This document shows positions 1 to 6,300 of a DNA stretch of 8,122 nucleotides, one piece after another. This stretch comes from Thermaceae bacterium (GTDB lineage Bacteria > Deinococcota > Deinococci > Deinococcales > Marinithermaceae): assembly GCA_027023115.1 (NCBI GenBank), contig JALVWZ010000322.1:1-8122 (forward strand), given 5' to 3'. A program made the position numbers and the translations under genes. Each line of letters opens with the position of its first letter. The first letter of the stretch is position 1. The notes under the pieces were generated by a model. The model did not search any database. It worked only from the letters and a program-made list of their open reading frames with translations, and was not told the origin of the DNA.

Positions 1-3000
1 CCACTCGAATCGGTGGTGGTTCCGGTGATGGGGTCGCCCGTAGCCAAGCTTACGCCGTCCGGCACCGCCATAGTGCAATCAAAGGTGCCGTCCGAGGCGC
101 TGGTGCAGCTGCCCAGGTACCAGTGCCCCTCGCCGTGGGCAACGCTTTTCCCGTCGCCTTCTTCGACCTCGCCGTTATTGTTGCCGTCGTCATCGGCCTT
201 GAAGACCTCAATTGTGAATGTTCCTGACAGATGCTGGCTTGCTTTACCTACATAGCCCTCTACGTGCAGGTTGCCCTCATCTAGCCCAGCCAGGGTGAAG
301 ATCGGGTAATCGAGACCGTCGTTTTGCTGGCTGCTATTCGAGGTGCCGTCGTTCGGGGTCACGCCGTCGCCATTACTCTCACTTGTACTAGGTATGATGT
401 CTATGCTCAAGCCAGCATTATCATAAATGGCGTTCTTGCTGATCTTAATCTGCCGGGTGACTTCGTCCTCCAGGTTGCCGTCTCCGCTATCGCTGAAGAG
501 CGCTATCAATACGCCCGGACCGCCGCTATTGCGGATAACGTTACGGGCAACCACGTTATTAGTAGATTGCGGGGAATAATCATAGTCCGTTTGGCCGCTA
601 ACTACGACGCCATGGTTGTCGGCGCGCTCCAGTGTGCACTCTTCTACTTTGCTGTTTTTCGTTCCATACCAAAGTTCAATGTTAGATGCCCCATACTGGG
701 CGTCCGCGAGAGTGTTGTGGTTGTCGTGAATATAACTCCATTTCAGCAGCGAGTTATCCGTGCCCTGCAACTCGAAACCATCACTCCAGGAAGAATCTCG
801 CCCCGTATCTAAAATTTCGAGGTCGCTGAATGTAATGTTGTCGGTTCTGTATCCGTCGTGGTAACCCATGGCCACACCGTGTGTGCCCGTATGGGCTATG
901 TAGAGCCTAGATACATTGGTGCCGGTCGCGTCTTCGATGACAAAGCCGGTATTTATCTTTTCAGAGTCAACGGGCTCTGTCCCATCCGCGCGAACGCCCA
1001 ATAGCATGTCGTGCGCGCTACCGCCGCTGACGTGGTAGAAATAAACGGCTTGGTTGTACGCTTGGCCTATATGCCCGCTGTCACTTTTTTGATCGTAGAT
1101 GGCCAAATGGACCACCTCAGCACCTGACACCCGTGAGCTACCTGCATCTCCACTAACGGATATCACAGCGGAGCGCCTTTCCGCGCCATCGCCGGCGTCG
1201 TGCCCCTGTATCTCCAGTTCGGGCCTGTCAAAGGAGGCGAGGTGATGTTCGTCACCCGTGCCTTCGATGCCATCGGGACCGGTGCCAACGTCAACGCCGC
1301 CGCCGACCGTCCCCGGGTTGGTGTTCCGAACGGTGGTTCCATCGTTAAAGCTATAGGCGGTACCGTCTACGGTGGTGTCGTTATCGGTGATGGGTGGGAG
1401 GATGTCTACGGCGCCGTCATTGTCGCTATCGAGGGCCAGGTCTATGTGCCACCACTCGCCGCCGCTGCCGCTAGCGTTGGTGGGCACCGCCGGCACGAAG
1501 TGCATGGCGTTAGAGCCAGCTATGGCGTTGGCGTTCTGGATGAACTGACGCAGGGAGCCCTGGGCCGTGCGGTCGGCACCAGCATCGTCGTCTTGGTCGT
1601 TGGTGTTGGTGACGACGTTGAAGGAGAAGCCAAAATCCACCCCAGTCACGTCGTCGTTGCTGGCCACAACCTGGGCTACATGCTCTGCACCGGTCAGGCT
1701 GCTTGCATCGTCGGAGATATTTCCGCGGCGACCCCCGTAACAAGCACCGTTAGAGCTCCTTGGCTGGGCGGACGTGCTAGAGTCGGCATCATCGTCGCAC
1801 ATTGCCCCGCCCCAGTCACCGCCAGCTCCGTAGGTTTGTTCTGCCCAAACGTCACCCTGACTGTAGTTACCATTGAAACCGGCCGTCGGGGACACAGTTT
1901 TAGAATCCACTACCACCCAATGCTTGGCCGTAGAAGCATTGCTAAAACTATAGCTCCCACTGTTATCCGTGGTTGTCGTTGCCTCGAGCTGGTCTCCCGA
2001 GCTTAGAAGGCCATCCCCGTCCGCATCCCAGTAAAGTTTCACGCTTGCATTTGCTACGCCGCTATCGTTTCCAATGGATGAGTCCCCGTTGACATCCTCG
2101 TAGACCACGCCCGCAATCGATCGTACATGCCTATAGCCAAAATCTACCTGCTCCTTCTGCTCATTAACGTGTATTGATACCGCCTTACTAATAGGCGTGG
2201 TATAGTTACCGCCGGATAAAGCGCCGTTTTGATCAGTAACTTTGACAACGTAATTACCTGGTACTAATCCATATATGCGATACGACCCGTCTGAAGCAGT
2301 AGTGTCAGTCGCTAGTACTCGTTCTCCGCTATCATACTCGCCGTTATTATTTAAATCTTCATAAAGATCAACGGTAACGTTGGCGATACCTGGCTCAACC
2401 GCATCCTTCACCCCATCGCCATTGTAGTCTTCCCATACAGCACCACGAACCTCGGCGTGCCACGGAATAATTCCTGCTGCGTCGTACGATCCATTGTCTG
2501 GTGCCGTAGAACCATCTAGGGTAATGTCCTTAGAATTGCCTGTATCGCCCGTTGCGAGATCGATCTGGGCAAAGGTGTTCGTATTTCCAAATACGAAATA
2601 ATATTTTCCATCTAAGTCAAATCCGATTTGTCCAAACTGTTTATCTTGATTTATTACTATACTTTCATCGCCTTGTGATGCCAAGTTACCCAAATCCCAA
2701 ACTTGCCATTTTTGTTTCCAGTTGTTTCCCTCAACTACGCTGCAACCAACGTAAAGCCTCGTGCTTGCGCCGGAAGCGCCAACGGCAAAATCCCCCCACT
2801 GCATTAAGTAGCCTTGGCTGTTAGAATTTCCTGAGCTGTATTCCAAGGCGGCCTGGGATCCCGTAGGAACGCTTTTGCCATCCAGAGTTACGGGCAGGCT
2901 ATATATTTTCGAGTATTTCTGGTAAGAATTTGTTTCGACGCCGAAGTATAAGCGCCCATTGTAGAAAAACGCACCGGCACTACCAAGACCTCTGCCAGAA

Positions 3001-3377
3001 AAGCTAACACCCAGCTGCGTCACATCCTCAACTAGAACCCCAAATTGGTCATTGATCATATCGTAGTAAAAGATGGTTTTATTATCATCCGACATCTTAT
3101 TGCTGGTAAAATACATGACGCCAGCTTCAGTATCCAAAGCTAATGAGTTTATACCTGAATCATTATCACCAGTATTGGCATATGTATTTATGCCATTAAT
3201 CTCATTTGGTACAGTAGTTATCTCTGTTGCTTTTCCGGACACGGTATCGATGCTATATATGATATATTTATGTACACTAGCAAACGCGCCCCCACCGATA
3301 TTGGCCTGCTGTTCTGCCGCCGCAAGCGAGATCAACAGAGATACCACAATGAATATAGCTGCCTTTGTTACGTTCAC
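1..3377 (-). CDS. Secreted SdrD B-like / parallel beta-helix surface protein (3' partial)
   Basis: An open frame of 1125 codons runs from a GTG at 3377-3375 to the window edge, with no stop found when read by hand. The start is chosen because GGGAGGAG lies 8 bases upstream and a signal peptide follows at once (residues 1-21, K5 then a hydrophobic core, ending LAAA). Residues about 23-305 contain recurring strands such as LALDTEAGVMYF and FFYNGRLYFG, suggesting a beta-propeller, possibly DUF6923-like. Two SdrD B-like domains occupy about 309-417 and 418-586, with acidic loops DYNGDG, DLNNNGEYD and DADGDG that probably bind calcium. The second contains a DVWAEQTYG...CYGGRRG insert with C527 and C546 and ends VDFGFSF. 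GSLRQFIQNANAIAG (607-621) introduces a right-handed beta-helix, clearest at about 811-995 (Asn/Gly-rich turns such as NNVVARNVIRNSGGPG). A beta-sandwich-like module with YPIF and DPITGTTTDSSG reaches the edge. The protein is exported and probably surface-associated; ligand and anchoring are unknown. Confidence 0.88.
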   Translation of the reverse strand, partial: MNVTKAAIFIVVSLLISLAAAEQQANIGGGAFASVHKYIIYSIDTVSGKATEITTVPNEINGINTYANTGDNDSGINSLALDTEAGVMYFTSNKMSDDNKTIFYYDMINDQFGVLVEDVTQLGVSFSGRGLGSAGAFFYNGRLYFGVETNSYQKYSKIYSLPVTLDGKSVPTGSQAALEYSSGNSNSQGYLMQWGDFAVGASGASTRLYVGCSVVEGNNWKQKWQVWDLGNLASQGDESIVINQDKQFGQIGFDLDGKYYFVFGNTNTFAQIDLATGDTGNSKDITLDGSTAPDNGSYDAAGIIPWHAEVRGAVWEDYNGDGVKDAVEPGIANVTVDLYEDLNNNGEYDSGERVLATDTTASDGSYRIYGLVPGNYVVKVTDQNGALSGGNYTTPISKAVSIHVNEQKEQVDFGYRHVRSIAGVVYEDVNGDSSIGNDSGVANASVKLYWDADGDGLLSSGDQLEATTTTDNSGSYSFSNASTAKHWVVVDSKTVSPTAGFNGNYSQGDVWAEQTYGAGGDWGGAMCDDDADSSTSAQPRSSNGACYGGRRGNISDDASSLTGAEHVAQVVASNDDVTGVDFGFSFNVVTNTNDQDDDAGADRTAQGSLRQFIQNANAIAGSNAMHFVPAVPTNASGSGGEWWHIDLALDSDNDGAVDILPPITDNDTTVDGTAYSFNDGTTVRNTNPGTVGGGVDVGTGPDGIEGTGDEHHLASFDRPELEIQGHDAGDGAERRSAVISVSGDAGSSRVSGAEVVHLAIYDQKSDSGHIGQAYNQAVYFYHVSGGSAHDMLLGVRADGTEPVDSEKINTGFVIEDATGTNVSRLYIAHTGTHGVAMGYHDGYRTDNITFSDLEILDTGRDSSWSDGFELQGTDNSLLKWSYIHDNHNTLADAQYGASNIELWYGTKNSKVEECTLERADNHGVVVSGQTDYDYSPQSTNNVVARNVIRNSGGPGVLIALFSDSGDGNLEDEVTRQIKISKNAIYDNAGLSIDIIPSTSESNGDGVTPNDGTSNSSQQNDGLDYPIFTLAGLDEGNLHVEGYVGKASQHLSGTFTIEVFKADDDGNNNGEVEEGDGKSVAHGEGHWYLGSCTSASDGTFDCTMAVPDGVSLATGDPITGTTTDSS
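393..947 (-). other. Right-handed parallel beta-helix region
   Basis: Residues about 811-995 show short strands separated by Asn/Gly/Asp turns at intervals of roughly 20-25 residues: TGFVIEDATGTNVSRLYIAH, DNITFSDLEILD, SLLKWSYIHDN, SKVEECTLERADNHGVVVSG, NNVVARNVIRNSGGPGVLIA, KISKNAIYDNAGLSIDI. This is the usual appearance of the pectin-lyase-like beta-helix. No catalytic residues of a known polysaccharide lyase can be picked out, so a structural or binding role is as likely as an enzymatic one. Confidence 0.7.
1620..2453 (-). other. Pair of SdrD B-like domains with calcium-type loops
   Basis: Residues 309-586 hold two copies of the pattern xGxVxEDxNGD...GxxNxxVxLYxDxxxxG...D....G.Y.......VDFGY/F. 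The first copy runs from VRGAVWEDYNGDG to QVDFGYRH. The second runs from IAGVVYEDVNGD to GVDFGFSF and carries an extra segment of about 80 residues (DVWAEQTYG to CYGGRRG). Acidic loops at 317-325, 341-349 and 451-459 are arranged like calcium sites of SdrD B repeats. Such domains usually act as stiff stalks in surface proteins. Confidence 0.75.
2463..3311 (-). other. N-terminal propeller-like domain of the secreted protein, AT-rich
   Basis: Residues about 23-305. Blades are suggested by repeated patterns of a short strand, Gly/Asn/Asp turn and aromatic strand: KYIIYSID, LALDTEAGVMYF, TIFYYD, AGAFFYNGRLYFG, TRLYVG, WQVWDLG, FDLDGKYYFVFG, FAQIDLATGD. It resembles the DUF6923-type region found before SdrD B-like domains in some bacterial surface proteins, but I cannot confirm the family by search. 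Its DNA is much poorer in G+C than the rest of the window. Confidence 0.5.
3315..3377 (-). other. Signal peptide of the secreted surface protein
   Basis: The first 21 residues have a short N-region with one lysine (K5), an uninterrupted hydrophobic core (AAIFIVVSLLISL) and a small-residue end (AAA) before E22-Q23. This fits Sec-dependent export with signal peptidase I cleavage near residue 21. No lipobox cysteine is present, so lipoprotein processing is not indicated. Confidence 0.8.
3374..3377 (-). other. GTGA stop/start overlap joining the two genes
   Basis: The minus strand reads GTGA here: GTG starts the secreted protein, and TGA, one base later, stops the barrel protein. Four-base overlaps of this kind are typical of co-transcribed, translationally coupled genes. 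There is no intergenic space for a promoter or a terminator between the two. Confidence 0.85.
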
Positions 3378-6300
3378 CGGCCCGTCTCCTCCCTGCTTTT
3401 GCAACAGTCGCCGCCTAAGAAATCGAGCCGCAGATACACTCCTGGCCTCGCTTCAGGCGATAGGCCCGCAAAGCCTCCGAAGGTGTAGCCGAGGTTTAAC
3501 CAAACGGGATCTATCACCCGCAGACTGCCTTCTACGCTGAATGCCGTTGCCGACTTGGAAAGTGCCGGCTGCCAGAGGTAATAGGCTCCGCCGCCAATGC
3601 CCAGCTGGGAGGTGAAGTAATAGTTGGCGCCCAGGCCAAGCTGGTAGAGGCTGGCGGCCGGGTCGCTGAGCGAAACGCGGTAGGCCGCGCTGGGGCGAAG
3701 CTGGAAGGACAGGCTGGGGTGCCAGGTCGGGGCCAGCTCGCCTTCGAAGGAGGTTCCTCCCTCGTTGATGAGGCGGTGGTAGGTAAGCACCTGCAAGGTG
3801 CGGCCGCGGTAGGCGTAGGCCAGGGTAAAGCGCCCATGCGGAGCGGTAGCGAAGACGTAGTTGGCGTCGAAGGAAACGGTCTGGCGGTCGTCCAGCTTAC
3901 CGGTGGCGCCGGTGCGCAGCGTCACCTTGGAACCGCTGCTACCCAACGCGCCCTCAATGCCGAACGTGGCCGAGAGGTCGCCGGACTCGTAGCGCAAGCC
4001 TGCCCCGGCCGCCGCCTGGTACGAACCACTGCCCAGGCTGCGTTCGTAGCCAGCGGAGAGGTCGAGGGTCAACTTGTCGCCGAGAGGCAGGGGAGCGCGG
4101 ATGCCAAAGCGGGCGCGGTTGCCGCCGCCGCTGGCGTTGGGGAGAGCGTAGCTGATGCTAAGGTTGGCGGGGCCGAGGCGCTGCTTGAGCCCGAATGACC
4201 CGCTCAAGCCGGTGCCCCACTCGTAGGCCAGTTCGCCTTCTCCCTTCAGATTGGCGTCGAATGCATAACTAGCGTTCAAGGTGCTGAGGGACGGAGCAAC
4301 CGAGAAGCTCTGGCGGTGGGTGGCCGTTAGCTGCAGGCCGCCGGCGCTGTACCCCAAGCGCCCCAAGGCGCTGAACGAAGCCGTATTCCACTCGTAACCG
4401 ACGCCCAGGCCGCCGCTGACCGAGCCAAAGCGGTGTTCGTAGAGCAGAGCCGTACGGTTGGTGGTAGCGGAGCCGCGGTGCTCGATGGCAACCTTGCCAC
4501 CCTCACCCACCTTGGCGGCTATGCGCAACTTGCCCTGCAACGAACCATCGTAGCGGAGGTTGCCAGAAGCTTCGATGCCGCCCTGATGCCCGGCGGCGCT
4601 AAACCCTACCACGCTGTTGCCGGCGTCGAGGGTGTAGCTGAGCGCCATACTGAGGGTCTGAGTCCGGTAGGAGAGCTCGGCGCCGAACTTCCAGGTAGCG
4701 CCGCGGTCGAGCGTGGCCGCCGCCGCGCCAAAGCTGAAATCCCCCAGCTTGTAGCGGGCACCGGCGCCAAAGGCGAGAGTGTCGCGCGGGGAGCCGGCGG
4801 GCGCGTACTCGACCAGCAGCCGTACCGGTACGGCGTTTTGATCGGTCGGCCAGAGCGGCCGGGAGAGGGTGATGTGCCCACTGGGGTAATCGATTACGTA
4901 GTCGCGCAGCGGCACTAGCCCGCGCTCTACGGAACCCGTGCGCAATATCACCTTCTCGCTACCCGGCTTGACGGCGTGCGAGAGTTGGTAAATGCGGGTG
5001 CCGTCGGGAACTATCTCGTCGGTTACCTCGCTGCTGGGCAGCAGGGTAACGAAGGCACCCGCCTGGAGGTCGCCGCGGGTTTGCAGCACCAGCGCGGTCG
5101 CCTGTGGTAGGCCGCTAATACCAGGCAGTGAGAGGGAGGTCTTGTAGTAGCCCACCGAGAAGCTGCTGCGGTCGTACTTGAGGGCGATGCCGTCGTCGGA
5201 CTCGAGCGGCATACCCGAACCGTCGCCCGAGCCGGTGAGCGGGAAGCGTTTGGTGGGGTTATCACTATTCGTCAGGTCGGGCTGCACGTAGGGCACGCCA
5301 GCATCAACGCCACCGTTGACGCCCAAAGCGCCTTGCAGGGTGCCGCCGGCAAGAGGCGTTTCGAGGTAGCCGCGTGCCTGGCCGCCAACCTCGAGCGCGC
5401 CGTCGTAACGAACGGTGATGCTCCCCTGAGCGGTCCAGAGGGAATGGGTCGGTCCGGGAACGTATATCCGGCTGGTGGCAGTCAGCTGGTCCTTGGCCAT
5501 TTCGACCGTCACCTCGCCGGGACTGGCCAATGGCCGCAACACCAGTTCGCCAACGCCGTCCTTGAGCAAGACCTGATAACCCGACTCACGCAAGTTGGCA
5601 TCGGCGGTCATGGGCTCGACGTTGCTCTCGACGGTGACGAAGCCCATACCGCTGGCCAGCCCGGCAGCGTCGAGCGACTCGATGCGCAGCTTTATGGGGG
5701 TGCGGCCGTCGGCTATGGCCTTGATAGGAACCGCCCGCAACTTCACCGGACGGCCGGCCTGGAACACTTCCACCTCGTCGTGGCGGCCGCCAGCGTCGAC
5801 GGTAATCAGGTTGCGGCCCACCTGGAGCGGCACGGCGTAGTAGTCGAGCTTTTGTGTACCCGCCAGCGAGTTGTACTGGGCCTTGCCCAGGTGGTCCCTA
5901 CCGACCGGAACGCCGTTGACGGCCAGCTTGACCGCCGAGCCGTAGGGGGCAACGACGACCACCTTAGTGCTGTCGGCGTTGCTGTAAACGGTGCCCGGTT
6001 GCGGCTCGCGGATCATACCCTGACGGTTGCTCCGCTTGACCGGACTGGCCTTCTGGTAGTCCTCGAGACTCACCCTGCCCACCAGCGGCAGTTCGCGGTC
6101 GCCGGCCAGCAGGGTCAGGTCGGGCTGGCCGAGCATGGGCAGAGCCTTTTCGTGCTCGGCGGTGTAGGAGAGCACTCCCTTTTTCTGGTAGGGGACCTTC
6201 CAGATGAGGCGGCCATCCTTGGTAACGCGGGGCTCGGCGATGGGCTTGCCGTCGAGGCGGCTACTGCCCGGCTGGTAGACCGCCCCCGCCGGCGGCTGGT

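Noticed and set aside
1200..2006. Plus-strand frame of 268 residues
   Set aside because: It is antisense to the SdrD B-like and GSLRQF regions. Its translation has no recognisable domain, whereas the minus frame shows clear motifs throughout.
3230..3290. AT-rich stretch with TATA-like words that could be a promoter
   Set aside because: It lies inside the coding sequence just after the signal peptide, with no convincing -35/-10 pair upstream of any start. The GTGA overlap points to co-transcription instead.
1..3377. Possible pseudogene or frameshifted remnant, because the AT-rich region offers only short complete frames
   Set aside because: Reading the minus strand from the GTG at 3377 gives one unbroken frame to base 1. 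The phase was confirmed at several anchor motifs (near 2451, 2127, 1638, 1221, 807 and 417).
3073..3540. Plus-strand frame of 155 residues with a hydrophobic stretch resembling a small membrane protein
   Set aside because: It straddles the junction of the two minus-strand genes, antisense to the signal peptide, whose hydrophobic codons give the mirror-image look. No convincing ribosome-binding site was seen.
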